DNA of 55,317 nt from Candidatus Stygibacter australis (GTDB lineage: Bacteria; Cloacimonadota; Cloacimonadia; Cloacimonadales; TCS61): NCBI GenBank assembly GCA_030765845.1, contig JAVCDJ010000165.1, forward strand, positions 1 through 55,317, written 5' to 3'. The notes under the pieces are model-generated. The model was not told the origin of the DNA. It did not search any database and saw only the letters and a program-made list of their open reading frames with translations. Below are positions 1 to 7,309 of this stretch, one piece after another (positions within the stretch are counted from its first letter, which is position 1; the number at the start of each line of letters is the position of its first letter). The translations under genes and the position numbers were made by a program.

Positions 1-501
1 AAAAACCTGCGCTGGCTGCGTTTTACCACTCTTTATCCTCACTCCCTTGCGCAATTGCTCTACCTGCTCCTGCAGTAATTGTCCCTTCACAGCTACTTTG
101 TAAACCTTTGCCAGTTTATAGCGAGGATGCATTATTTTATTAGCAAAATCTCCGTCACTGGTGAATAATAGCAGTCCTTCACTATTATAATCCAGTCTCC
201 CTATCGCAAATAAATGTACTCCAAAATCCGGCAGTAATTCATAAACCATTTTCCTGCCAAAATCATCTCGCGTTGATACCAGGTAATTTTTCGGCTTATT
301 TAGCATCAGATATATCTTATCAGCTATCACCTCTATCAACTTGCCATTATTACTCACTTTATCATTCTCTGAATCTATCATAGTTGCCAGATCGGTGGTC
401 ACCTCTCCATTTACTGCAATCCTGCCTTCACGCACCAGATCTTCTACCTGACGCCTCGATCCCAGATTACATCTCGCCAGGTATTTATTTATTCTTATCA
501 T
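1..501 (-). CDS. RsuA/RluB-family rRNA pseudouridine synthase (partial, C-terminus outside window)
   Basis: The frame is open from an ATG at 499-501 (minus strand) to the window edge, giving 167 residues, so the C-terminal part is missing. Residues 1-48 look like an S4 RNA-binding domain (RINKYLARCNLGSRR...). The catalytic motif GRLDYNSEGLLLFTSDGDF lies at about 101-119, with the presumed nucleophile Asp104. In this family the enzyme isomerises a uridine in 16S or 23S rRNA to pseudouridine. The visible part cannot separate RsuA, RluB, RluE and RluF. The start lies 7 bp after the stop of the lipoprotein gene upstream, so the two are probably cotranscribed. Confidence 0.93.
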   Translation of the reverse strand, partial: MIRINKYLARCNLGSRRQVEDLVREGRIAVNGEVTTDLATMIDSENDKVSNNGKLIEVIADKIYLMLNKPKNYLVSTRDDFGRKMVYELLPDFGVHLFAIGRLDYNSEGLLLFTSDGDFANKIMHPRYKLAKVYKVAVKGQLLQEQVEQLRKGVRIKSGKTQPAQVF

Positions 502-508
502 TACTATT

Positions 509-1006
509 TTACCATTGCTCCAGGGTATTTTTCATTATCTCATTAAATAATTTCTCATAAATTGCTTCCTGGGCTTCTTCCTCTGAATGATATTCTGATT
601 CCTCATTCGTCTCTGAATACACTTCAGATAATATCAGACTATCCTTCTCCCAGATAACTTCGCCAGTGGTCATATCTGTAAAATTCAATCGGAATAGCAG
701 CTTCACGTTATATTCCTCTATTCCACTCTCATCATAGGTGTCTATCTTGCGGCTGTAATCCATTATCACGCCTTCCAGCATGCAATCTGGTGACAGGGAT
801 ACCACCCTCAATCTGCCATCTGAATTATATTCCGAATTAAGATAAATCCATAATTCCTCTTCCAGTTCAAACTGGTCAGATTTATTTTCAAAACGCTCTA
901 TTGCTATCGTCTTCAAATGCGGTAAACTATTCGAATATACCGAATATGAACAGCTATTAACTATCATCAGCAATAATATCAATCCTATCATCAAATATTT
1001 ATACAT
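509..1006 (-). CDS. LptE-like LPS-assembly lipoprotein
   Basis: This is a 165-residue protein with a lipoprotein signal peptide. A hydrophobic stretch (LMIGLILLLMIV) ends in the lipobox VNSC, predicting lipidation at about Cys19. The mature part has the features of the LptE family: a Y-S-x-Y-S start, a LKTIAIERFENKSDQ strand, a second DxxLEGxIxDYSRK segment and an alternating TGEVIWE strand near the C-terminus. LptE plugs the LptD barrel and helps deliver LPS to the outer membrane, so this implies a diderm envelope. An AGAGG sequence precedes the ATG. The family call rests on pattern resemblance rather than on an invariant residue. Confidence 0.75.
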   Translation of the reverse strand: MYKYLMIGLILLLMIVNSCSYSVYSNSLPHLKTIAIERFENKSDQFELEEELWIYLNSEYNSDGRLRVVSLSPDCMLEGVIMDYSRKIDTYDESGIEEYNVKLLFRLNFTDMTTGEVIWEKDSLILSEVYSETNEESEYHSEEEAQEAIYEKLFNEIMKNTLEQW

Positions 1007-1126
1007 CTATAACCTCTAAATAATGTCTTTTTCTCTGATTACATCTCCTGTCAAGATATATCACTAACCCTTGTAAAACCTTACGAATGGTCTTGACCTC
1101 CGTAATGGTTGGCACTAATACTCTCT

Positions 1127-1660
1127 TTACTTCTTCAGCAACTCTTTTAACTGTTGCTTATAAAGATGCCTTATCTGTAAAAGATCATTCTCATATATCC
1201 CCTGCTTAAAATCTGGAAATGCCCAGTCCGCGGCGATATATCTTCCCTTTCTGTAAAACATCGTAATATCTGCATAGATCCCTTCACTCAAATATATCTT
1301 CTGATAATTATATTTTGCCGATGCCAGCACCAGTTTATCATAATCCAGATATCCTGGATCAAGGTTAACTTTTCGCTTACCTGATTCAGCTAATTCTTCT
1401 TCTATCTGATTAGTTGCCAGCTTGATCTCTGCCAGACTGCCCGGATTTATCAGCATACTATATGAATTAATACTCCTGAAAATCGGTTTTCCCATTTCGG
1501 GTTCATAGTAATCAGTGAGATCAAAAAAATATTCCTGGCTCTGATAATCGCCTATGCCCCAGCGCTCCTGCACCTTTTCCATTGCTTTGCGATACATATT
1601 GCGCTCATGATACAAAAATCCGATCACAAGTTTCACCTGCTGCACTTCCTGTGGTTTCAT
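1127..1660 (-). CDS. DUF4416 family protein
   Basis: This 177-residue protein matches the DUF4416 pattern: a KLVIGFLY start, a central GSLAEIKLATNQIE, then KRKVNLDPGYLDYDKLVLAS, IYLSEGIYADITMFYRKG and a WAFPDF ending. The biochemical role of the family is unknown. It has no signal peptide or membrane segment, so it is probably cytoplasmic. The start ATG overlaps the stop of the acetyltransferase-like gene by 4 bases (ATGA), which implies translational coupling. The 120 bp downstream, before the lipoprotein gene, holds no gene. Confidence 0.85.
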   Translation of the reverse strand: MKPQEVQQVKLVIGFLYHERNMYRKAMEKVQERWGIGDYQSQEYFFDLTDYYEPEMGKPIFRSINSYSMLINPGSLAEIKLATNQIEEELAESGKRKVNLDPGYLDYDKLVLASAKYNYQKIYLSEGIYADITMFYRKGRYIAADWAFPDFKQGIYENDLLQIRHLYKQQLKELLKK

Positions 1661-2475
1661 TTCTTCCTCCTCTGCCGGGCAAAATCATGTGCCTCTTCCA
1701 GAAGTATCTCCGGTACTCCAAACACCTTCTCGATCTGCTTAAACCAGTTGGCATCCATCCTCTTTTTCTTTATCCCGTCTCTACTCACTTCCCTGAAATA
1801 ATTATTGTGAATATAAATCATCCCCTCGCGTTCCTGACGCGTTAAACAGATTCCATTCATCCCCGGTTGCTCAAAAGATTTCAGCCAGAACTTTAAAAAT
1901 TCTTCCCGGTTGCAGACTCTATCTTTGAATGTATATCGCCTCTTTTTCTGTCTGCCATTAAAGGTTATCAAACTATATTTTACTCCATCATATTCAAGGA
2001 TCACTCCACTGCTCTCTGTCCGGTAAACCTGCTGCCTTCGCCCGGATAATTGCAGCGGTGTCAGCAGCAGATAGCCCGGATCACACCACCAGTGGACTCC
2101 ATCAAGCAGCACTACCAGTCCGCAATGGACATCTTTACCCCATTTCATATCTGCCGAAACAGGATAACAAATAAATCCTGAATTTGCCAGAATAGTCTCC
2201 AGAAAAAAAGTCAGCGAATAACAGGTGCCCCCTAATCCAAATTCCTGATATTCCTGCCAGATAGTATCAGGTAACCTGATTTCCACCTCACCATTACCAA
2301 ATCTGCGCCCGTATTTGATCAATTTAGACACATTCTCATAGGGTATGGATCGAAAGGCTTGCAATACCTGGTTCAAACCATTGAAATCGGGTTTGATCTC
2401 CGCAATACCATGATGCGCCAGAAACTTCTCGGCAATTCTCCGGTATTGCTCTATCTCAAATACAGCTATTTCCAA
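1657..2475 (-). CDS. Arylamine N-acetyltransferase-like / transglutaminase-fold protein
   Basis: The 272 residues have the layout of the arylamine N-acetyltransferase family. IPYENVSKL lies near residue 44, and GLGGTCYSLTFFLETIL carries the presumed catalytic Cys85. VHCGLVVLLDG carries His117 and WWCDPGYLL carries Asp132, completing a Cys-His-Asp triad. Classical members acetylate arylamines from acetyl-CoA; related bacterial proteins form amides during natural-product synthesis. The substrate here is unknown. The C-terminal third is lysine- and arginine-rich and diverges from textbook members. It lies between a zinc-ribbon gene (5 bp upstream) and DUF4416 (4-base overlap), in one operon. Confidence 0.7.
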   Translation of the reverse strand: MEIAVFEIEQYRRIAEKFLAHHGIAEIKPDFNGLNQVLQAFRSIPYENVSKLIKYGRRFGNGEVEIRLPDTIWQEYQEFGLGGTCYSLTFFLETILANSGFICYPVSADMKWGKDVHCGLVVLLDGVHWWCDPGYLLLTPLQLSGRRQQVYRTESSGVILEYDGVKYSLITFNGRQKKRRYTFKDRVCNREEFLKFWLKSFEQPGMNGICLTRQEREGMIYIHNNYFREVSRDGIKKKRMDANWFKQIEKVFGVPEILLEEAHDFARQRRKK

Positions 2476-2480
2476 TTAAA

Positions 2481-2699
2481 CTAATCCGCTAAAAAATCAA
2501 AGATATTTCCCAGCAAATTCGATTGACGCTTATAAAACTCCGTATATCCGCATCTCTCACAACTTATCGTGATAAATTTCTTATTCTGCAGATCAAACAA
2601 CTTGGCAAGATAAGACCCGGTAGCCCGCATCTCATCCTTCACATAACTCGTATCCCCACACTTGGGACACACATAACTGATTAATTCTCTATCTTCCAT
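2481..2699 (-). CDS. Small zinc-ribbon protein (DUF2082-like)
   Basis: The 72-residue protein has two CxxC knuckles, Cys11/Cys14 (CPKCGDTSY) and Cys47/Cys50 (CERCGYTEFY), separated by a conserved EMRATGSYLAKLFDLQNKKF segment. It ends in LLGNIFDFLAD. This is the pattern of the predicted nucleic-acid-binding zinc-ribbon family formerly called DUF2082. The exact role is unknown. It is the first gene of the minus-strand operon, so its promoter should lie in 2700-2760. Confidence 0.85.
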   Translation of the reverse strand: MEDRELISYVCPKCGDTSYVKDEMRATGSYLAKLFDLQNKKFITISCERCGYTEFYKRQSNLLGNIFDFLAD

Positions 2700-2756
2700 C
2701 TATGCCTCCTCCTCTCCTCTTCCAATTTCAACCTGTTTCCTGTCAAGCACTTTGCC

Positions 2757-2838
2757 CCTCCCATCTAAGTGCATGTGCCCCGCCTGGTATTTCCAGGTGG
2801 GGCGCAGATAACGACCGATATCAACCAATCTCTGAAAC
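2757..2838. repeat. Dispersed hairpin repeat, family 1, copy 1
   Basis: A strong stem-loop is visible: GCCCC (2777-2781) pairs with GGGGC (2799-2803), and CCTGG (2783-2787) with CCAGG (2793-2797), around a 5-base loop. On the minus strand the copy reads GGTCGTTATCTGCGCC then CACCTGG, a core shared with copies at 10842-10910 and 21482-21556. The arms differ between copies but pairing is largely kept in copies 1 and 2. It is probably a REP-like or MITE-like element; no mobility gene is nearby. Confidence 0.6.
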
Positions 2839-3259
2839 AGAATTGCTGAGGTGAAAAACATCGATTGCTGCTGATAACTGCCGTAGTTCTTATTTTCATT
2901 GACAGGATAGTAATTAAATATAATTAGTGCTATTGGTTTAATGGTGATGGGTAAACAGCAATCGGTGAGGGAAGTTTTAAGAGGTGAACGGTTTTGAGTA
3001 ATGGGAGTTTGGAAGTGTTTTTTTGCTATTGAAGATTTGTGAACAGAACGAATATTGTGAACTCAGTAATAAATATATAAAATATAAGAGCTTGGGACTA
3101 TGTGAATAAGAAGTATTATGAACCTATTTACCTTAGTTATCACGAACATTTTCGGTTAACTATAATATATTATGTGAAGTTTTTTGTGAGAAACTGGTAT
3201 TGATGTTAGTGGCAAGCAGGTTGCCGAAAAACTACATGAAGTAAAAAAGGAGAAATTCT
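2839..3259. other. Gene-free stretch upstream of the lipoprotein cluster
   Basis: Apart from the repeat at its left end I see no coding signal here. The sequence becomes strongly AT-rich towards the first lipoprotein gene. TTGACA (2899-2904) and TATAAT (2919-2924) are both present, but only 14 bp apart, which is short for a housekeeping promoter. The plus-strand promoter of the lipoprotein genes should lie in this interval but cannot be placed with confidence. Confidence 0.4.
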
Positions 3260-3751
3260 ATGCAATTATTACTCATCAAACAAATAGAAAGAAAATTAAT
3301 CAATTTTTCGTTGATCATTACCATTGTTCTGATAATATCGGGATGTAGTAGTTCACGATATGTATGTTTTACTGCGGCAAACACAGGAATACCAGTTTTA
3401 CTCAGTAAAATAGATCGCATCAATAATAATCAAGATCCTGGTCTTTGCGAAACAGTGAAGTATACCGATGATCAAATGATTTATGCCACAACATTATATC
3501 GAAAAAGAATAATTTCAGAAAACACAGTAATAACACATCTCGATTCAACAAATATTGATGCCAAAATTTTAAAGAACACACTGGGAGACAAGAACCTAAA
3601 CGTTAATGTAATAGAATTAGAAGTAAATAATTTATGGAGTGGTGTGTATCTTCTTGTCTTTCTTGCTAAAGAAGAATACTATGTGAAGATGACTGCTATT
3701 TCACAAGAAGCCTCTGATTTAGTAAAAACTCCCATACTAAATAAGGAGTAA
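3260..3751 (+). CDS. Putative lipoprotein 1 of a three-gene cluster
   Basis: This 163-residue protein of unknown family has a long n-region, a hydrophobic segment (INFSLIITIVLII) and a lipobox SGC, so it is probably lipidated at about Cys29. The mature part is short, mixed alpha/beta, and rich in Asn, Ile and Lys. AAGGAG lies about 8 bases upstream of the ATG. The gene is AT-rich and on the opposite strand to the flanking operons. Two more small lipoprotein genes follow at 5 and 4 bp spacing, so the three form one transcript. No function can be assigned. Confidence 0.75.
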   Translation: MQLLLIKQIERKLINFSLIITIVLIISGCSSSRYVCFTAANTGIPVLLSKIDRINNNQDPGLCETVKYTDDQMIYATTLYRKRIISENTVITHLDSTNIDAKILKNTLGDKNLNVNVIELEVNNLWSGVYLLVFLAKEEYYVKMTAISQEASDLVKTPILNKE

Positions 3752-3756
3752 GCATC

Positions 3757-4245
3757 ATGGAACATCTATGTAGAGTAAAAAAAATACGTAAATTAATCAT
3801 GATATGTTCGTGCTTCTGTATTTGCTTGTTCATATGCGGATGTGCTGTTGGTAGTAAAAGTTTTGTCGAAGCACCTACTGTTCTGTATCCAGTGTCATTT
3901 TCTGGTTCTGTTAGAAATAATGATGGTAGTATTTTATATGAGGATGAGTTTGACGTAGTCGGAACATTTTACTATAAATATAAATCAGTTCATATGCTTA
4001 TGGAAACTATTCCTTTGACGAAAGTAAAAATGGATATATCTCAAGAGTTAAACAGCCAGATAAAAGAGGTACATGGAGAAGCAATAATAAATTTGGAGAT
4101 TCTTTGCTATAAAAACCCCTGGAATCAAAGTTCAGGATTTCTGAGTTTAGGAATCTTACCTGGATATTGTTCTGTTGAAGTTAAAGGAGATATTGTCAGA
4201 CGAAAAGTTTTAAACGAGGAAATTCCTAATAGAGATAGAGGATGA
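3757..4245 (+). CDS. Putative lipoprotein 2 of a three-gene cluster
   Basis: The 162-residue protein has a hydrophobic, Cys-rich leader (IMICSCFCICLFICGC) ending in a lipobox at about Cys29. The mature part includes HGEAIINLEI and a GFLSLGILPGYCSVEVKGDIV segment. That ending resembles small envelope lipoproteins whose C-terminus forms a beta-hairpin, but I do not recognise a named family. The AAGGAG ribosome site overlaps the stop region of the preceding gene, showing tight coupling. The base composition matches the other two lipoprotein genes. Confidence 0.7.
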   Translation: MEHLCRVKKIRKLIMICSCFCICLFICGCAVGSKSFVEAPTVLYPVSFSGSVRNNDGSILYEDEFDVVGTFYYKYKSVHMLMETIPLTKVKMDISQELNSQIKEVHGEAIINLEILCYKNPWNQSSGFLSLGILPGYCSVEVKGDIVRRKVLNEEIPNRDRG

Positions 4246-4249
4246 AAAC

Positions 4250-4675
4250 ATGATGAAAATATTGATGATGATTATAAATGTAATAATAATTCTTATCTTA
4301 TGTACAAGTTGTTCAGTAAATCCATTCCCATCAATAATTTGGCCAGAATTACAGGAATTAACGGAACAGCAGAAAGCAGTTAAGATAATTTTTAATAATC
4401 CGGATGATAACCTGAAATTGAAGAAAAATTGTGAAGTTGTAGATGTTGTATATTATTTTGTAGATGTTGTAGAAGGTTATACTGAAAGCCAATTACGTAT
4501 ACATGCGGTGAAAATGGAAGGCAACGTTGTTGAAATTATGGATATTGGTGGAATTTATACAACTATTAGAAACACTTCCTCTGGAAAATACATTACTATA
4601 TCTACATCGTCGACATCTACCCATAAATATCAAGTAGCAATTATCTATAAATGTCCAGGAGATTGCTTTGAATAA
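4250..4675 (+). CDS. Putative lipoprotein 3 of a three-gene cluster
   Basis: The 141-residue protein has leader MMKILMMIINVIIILILC and lipobox CTSC (about Cys21). The mature part (AVKIIFNNPDDNLKLKKNCEVVDVV ... ESQLRIHAVKMEGNVVEIM ... YQVAIIYKC) has the order of elements seen in RcsF/DUF4156-type lipoproteins: an early strand, a Cys, a helix, a strand ending near G-N-V-V, and a late Cys. That comparison is tentative. Start at 4250 gives a 4-bp gap to the previous stop. The gene ends beside the decayed GH66-like remnant on the other strand. Confidence 0.65.
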   Translation: MMKILMMIINVIIILILCTSCSVNPFPSIIWPELQELTEQQKAVKIIFNNPDDNLKLKKNCEVVDVVYYFVDVVEGYTESQLRIHAVKMEGNVVEIMDIGGIYTTIRNTSSGKYITISTSSTSTHKYQVAIIYKCPGDCFE

Positions 4676-4944
4676 TAGCATTCTCATAACCATAAATATC
4701 AACTAGATATCCCGTATAATCGTGCCACCCATTCTCGGCTTGCATTCACAAGATCAACCACTTCCTACGTCTTATCTAATTGCCGATACCTGATTTTCGC
4801 ACCAGCCGGCATTGTCCCGTTAAAACTGAATCTCACACTCTCTCCCGGATGATAAACCGCCTTATCAGTACTCAAATCCACCGAAAAATCACCCTCAGCA
4901 GAGCAGATATTGAACATACAAAATATTCCAATCAATAAGAACAT
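4676..4944 (-). pseudogene. Decayed remnant of a GH66-like (dextranase-family) gene, N-terminal part
   Basis: From an ATG at 4942-4944, preceded by AAAGAAA, the minus strand encodes 59 residues before a TAG at 4765-4767. These are a signal-like segment (MFLLIGIFCMFNICSA) then VDLSTDKAVYHPGESVRFSF and PAGAKIRYRQLDKT. This is the typical opening of GH66 dextranase/cyclodextran-forming enzymes. Past the stop, similarity continues in frame (EVVDLVN) and then in another frame (WHDYTGYLVDIYGYENA) down to about 4676, a further GH66-like segment. So the gene carries a stop and a frameshift and has lost the rest of its length. Family assignment is from memory of the motif order. Confidence 0.6.
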
Positions 4945-4983
4945 AATTTTTCTTTAAGTCATATTATCTTCGGATCACTAATT

Positions 4984-5553
4984 TTATAGTTTCTTCAGTA
5001 GCCACCCCATATTCTCACCCAATATCTTCATTGTCCTGATCCCTTCCTCATCATCATTAACCTCTCCAGGAGCACGCCCGATCCCCATATTCCAGTAAAC
5101 AGAACCCGGCACTATCATCTGATTGATAAAAAAGAGCTTATTGATAGCATCAAAAGCATTAACGCTCCCTGCCCGACGTACTGCTACGACAGCTGCTCCC
5201 ACCTTGCGCTTGAACATATAGTCATTAGCGATCCCCACCAGTCCAGCCCGATCTATCAAAGCCTTGATCTCAGAACTCACATTACTGAAATACGTAGGAG
5301 AACCAATAATAATAGCATCAGCTTCCGCCATCTTACCAAGCAAATCATTCACCCCATCACCCTTTATGATGCACTTTCCATCCTTATTCTTAAAACACCC
5401 ATAGCAGGCTTTACAACTCTTGATATCCATCCCGGCCAGCTCAATCAGCTCAGTCTCAATCCCCACATTCTCCATTTCCCCCAAAACGATCCGCGCCAAT
5501 GCCGCAGTATTACCATCCTTCCGCGCACTTCCAACTATTGCAATAGCTCTCAT
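4984..5553 (-). CDS. Iron-sulfur-type flavodoxin-fold NAD(P)H:FMN reductase
   Basis: The 189-residue protein begins with a flavodoxin-fold phosphate loop (AIVGSARKDGNTAALA). Next is a compact cysteine motif at Cys47, Cys50, Cys53 and Cys61 (CKACYGCFKNKDGKC) that in iron-sulfur flavoproteins binds a [4Fe-4S] cluster. GSPTYFSNVSSEIKALIDR then matches the FMN-contact region. The family moves electrons in anaerobes, often to oxygen-detoxifying partners or quinones; the partner is not shown here. A GGAGAT ribosome site precedes the ATG. Confidence 0.85.
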   Translation of the reverse strand: MRAIAIVGSARKDGNTAALARIVLGEMENVGIETELIELAGMDIKSCKACYGCFKNKDGKCIIKGDGVNDLLGKMAEADAIIIGSPTYFSNVSSEIKALIDRAGLVGIANDYMFKRKVGAAVVAVRRAGSVNAFDAINKLFFINQMIVPGSVYWNMGIGRAPGEVNDDEEGIRTMKILGENMGWLLKKL

Positions 5554-5579
5554 AATATCTCCTTTTTATTAATTATTCT

Positions 5580-6041
5580 GTTAACAATGTAAACCCGGTT
5601 AACCCGGTAAACGTTTTTCTTTGTAATTTTGTTTCTCATTATTTTGATTTTTATTTCTTGCTTCTTTCCGTACTCGGTATAATCTTTCTGTGAATCCGCC
5701 TTTCTATTCAAAATCATCTGCCAATCCCTCTACATGGGTATTCAATAGGGCACAGGCTACTTTTATCAAAACTAATACCGCATTTGCTGAGTATTCGGGA
5801 TATTGTTTCTTATCCGGGCGGTTTTTGATTATCCAGTCTGCCACATCATAAACCAGTTGTGCCATCTGGAAACTCATCATCTTGCGATATCCCCCCTGGT
5901 TTCCTAGCAGTTTTGACATGTTTCCTCCTAGAAAAATTATTCCTATAAGTCAACCCAACCTTTTTACAAATCTCAGTCAAACCCTTTATGTTATCAGCAC
6001 AAGGTACTCCTTTTCCCGTTAACCAGGTTAACATTGTTAAC
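5580..6041. repeat. Imperfect inverted repeats flanking the four-helix-bundle mini-gene
   Basis: The arms at 5580-5603 and 6018-6041 are inverted copies matching at 22 of 24 positions. Each begins GTTAACAATGT and ends GGTTAAC when read inward. They enclose 414 bp that hold one small gene (5704-5919, minus). The arms contain repeated GTTAAC palindromes, so they could be operator-like sites instead of element ends. No target-site duplication is obvious. Confidence 0.5.
5704..5919 (-). CDS. Short four-helix-bundle-suffix-like protein, internally deleted
   Basis: The 71-residue protein has a strong start signal: AGGAGG lies 4 bases before the ATG. Residues 6-30 (GNQGGYRKMMSFQMAQLVYDVADWII) match the beginning of the four-helix-bundle suffix domain family. 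Residues 45-71 (SANAVLVLIKVACALLNTHVEGLADDF) match its last helix (ANALICLI...LL..QL..LE). The middle helices of the usual protein are absent, so it is either a deleted remnant still read in frame or a minimal helical-hairpin protein. It is flanked by inverted repeats. Function is unknown. Confidence 0.5.
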   Translation of the reverse strand: MSKLLGNQGGYRKMMSFQMAQLVYDVADWIIKNRPDKKQYPEYSANAVLVLIKVACALLNTHVEGLADDFE

Positions 6042-6228
6042 GAAAAATTATCAAATCTTTCTGCAACTACACAAAATTATCAACTATCGTTAGATTTACT
6101 AATATCTGCTTATCCGGATAATTGTCCCAAAAACAGCAGAATTTTGCCTTATTTACCATTCCACTTCAATAACACGATATATAACAGATACTTATCCTTC
6201 TTAGATGTCACCAGGTGGAATAGAGGTT

Positions 6229-6280
6229 GAACAACAAAGCACGTAGTGACATTTTTATGTGAGATAGTGCTTTGTTGTTG
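6229..6280. repeat. 52-nt hairpin repeat, family 2, copy A
   Basis: A perfect 13-bp stem, AACAACAAAGCAC (6230-6242) with GTGCTTTGTTGTT (6267-6279), encloses a 24-base loop with a small inner ACAT/ATGT pair. Nearly the same sequence occurs inverted at 18943-18994, including the loop (GTA.TGACATTTTT). It lies in a long gene-free stretch, has no U-tract, and is more likely a dispersed palindromic repeat than a simple terminator. Confidence 0.65.
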
Positions 6281-6468
6281 TGGGTTATAGGCACTTGATG
6301 GGGTGAAATGGGGTGGGGTGGATGTGTTTTTATTCTTAAATAAGTGTACTATTTCAGGGTTGTAAGTGGGGTTTAACGTAGATCAAACTTTCCAGTTTGA
6401 TCTTAAATTAAGGACTTAATCTGGAAAGATTAAGCTACAAGATTAAGCTAACTTTCTAAGATGTTTAT
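6281..6468. other. Gene-free stretch with two related small hairpins
   Basis: No gene is visible. Two small stem-loops share a CTTTCCAG core. One is GATCAAACT-TTCC-AGTTTGATC (6381-6402). The other is CTTAATC...GATTAAG (6414-6433), followed by a direct repeat of GATTAAGCTA. They lie just past the 3' end of the yedF-like gene (minus strand) and could help end that transcript, though no clear U-tract follows. Confidence 0.4.
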
Positions 6469-7065
6469 TTATATTTTTATTACTCCCTCATCCTTCAGGA
6501 GGTGATCTGCGATGTCGTACATGTTGCTGACTTTGCCGATGGCGAGTTTTTCTGAGACGCCAAAGAAATTGAGGCAAGTGCCGCAGACGAGGATATCTGT
6601 ACCACGATCTGCCAGGATTTTGAGATTAGGCAGGGAATCTGAGTCATTCAGGCAGAGATATACGCCTGAATTCATAAATAATAAGCGATTGGGGGGCGTA
6701 TCCAGTTCTGTGAGGGTAAATGTGAAAGCTTTCATCAATTTTCTGCCCAGGTCGTCTGAGCCGATGCCGAGGCTGTCTGAACTGATGAACACTGTTTTTC
6801 CTGCTGTGCTGGCAGCTTCATTCTGCCTGGGTACTATGGTTTCTGCTTTTTTGATTGTGGCATAGATAGTGAAATCACCGATAGTTTCTTTGACCTGGTC
6901 AATTTTTTGACCGGATTTTTCGAGAAAACTGCTAATATTATCCCGGGCAGCTTTATTATCAACGAGAATTTCCAGTTTATCAAATCCTCCCTGTTCCAGG
7001 GCTTTTTTTGTTCTTAATACTGGCTTGGGGCAATCGAGTCCCCTGGCATCAATTACTTTTTTCAT
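6469..7065 (-). CDS. yedF: YedF-like protein (TusA-like domain plus DsrE-like domain), selenium/sulfur metabolism
   Basis: Starting at the ATG at 7063-7065 gives 198 residues. An upstream in-frame ATG at 7080 exists, but GGAGG sits at the right distance from the downstream one. The TusA-like N-terminal domain has the persulfide-carrier motif DARGLDCPKPVLRTKKAL with Cys12. The C-terminal domain (KTVFISSDSLGIGSDDLGRKLMKAF ... ILVCGTCLNFFGVSEKLAIG) is DsrE-like. This two-domain order matches the YedF family that co-occurs with selenium use. It overlaps the DUF3343 gene by 17 bases and closes a three-gene operon with a cysteine desulfurase-like enzyme, suggesting persulfide or selenide transfer between the partners. 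Confidence 0.85.
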   Translation of the reverse strand: MKKVIDARGLDCPKPVLRTKKALEQGGFDKLEILVDNKAARDNISSFLEKSGQKIDQVKETIGDFTIYATIKKAETIVPRQNEAASTAGKTVFISSDSLGIGSDDLGRKLMKAFTFTLTELDTPPNRLLFMNSGVYLCLNDSDSLPNLKILADRGTDILVCGTCLNFFGVSEKLAIGKVSNMYDIADHLLKDEGVIKI

Positions 7066-7309
7066 ATTCTTTTCCTCCATCAGTAAATTTTATTAAGTAA
7101 ATATTATCATATTTGATCTGGTTTTTATTGCAGATCAGTTTTATCTTAGCAGTATCTAACCCACGCACCAGCAGAGCAAAGCCGCATTCTGCAGAGATCT
7201 CGCGGGGAGTGGGGATAAGTTCGAAATCGAGTTTCAGCTCTTTAAATATATCTTCTGCTGCCATGGCAGAATGAGTGCTGTGAAAGGTGATCACTATCTG
7301 GAGGTTCAT
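7049..7309 (-). CDS. DUF3343 putative Se/S carrier protein
   Basis: The 86-residue protein matches the DUF3343 pattern: a start reading VITFHSTHSAMAAEDIFKEL, then LIPTPREISAECGFALLVRG with a single Cys42 in the expected place. The family is proposed to carry selenium or sulfur and usually sits beside YedF and a cysteine desulfurase. It overlaps both neighbours: the ATG overlaps the desulfurase stop by 4 bases, and its 3' end overlaps yedF by 17. Its function in the pathway is inferred from context. Confidence 0.85.
   Translation of the reverse strand: MNLQIVITFHSTHSAMAAEDIFKELKLDFELIPTPREISAECGFALLVRGLDTAKIKLICNKNQIKYDNIYLIKFTDGGKEYEKSN

Noticed and set aside
2899-2924. A promoter formed by TTGACA and TATAAT.
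   Set aside because: The 14-bp spacing is too short for a normal sigma-70-type promoter, and the distance to the first lipoprotein gene is over 330 bp.
5846-6034. A 62-codon minus-strand ORF overlapping the four-helix mini-gene.
   Set aside because: It overlaps a gene with a much better ribosome site, spans an inverted-repeat arm, and has no recognisable pattern.
7066-7080. A longer yedF product starting at 7080.
   Set aside because: The GGAGG that would serve translation lies inside this extension, at good distance from the ATG at 7065.
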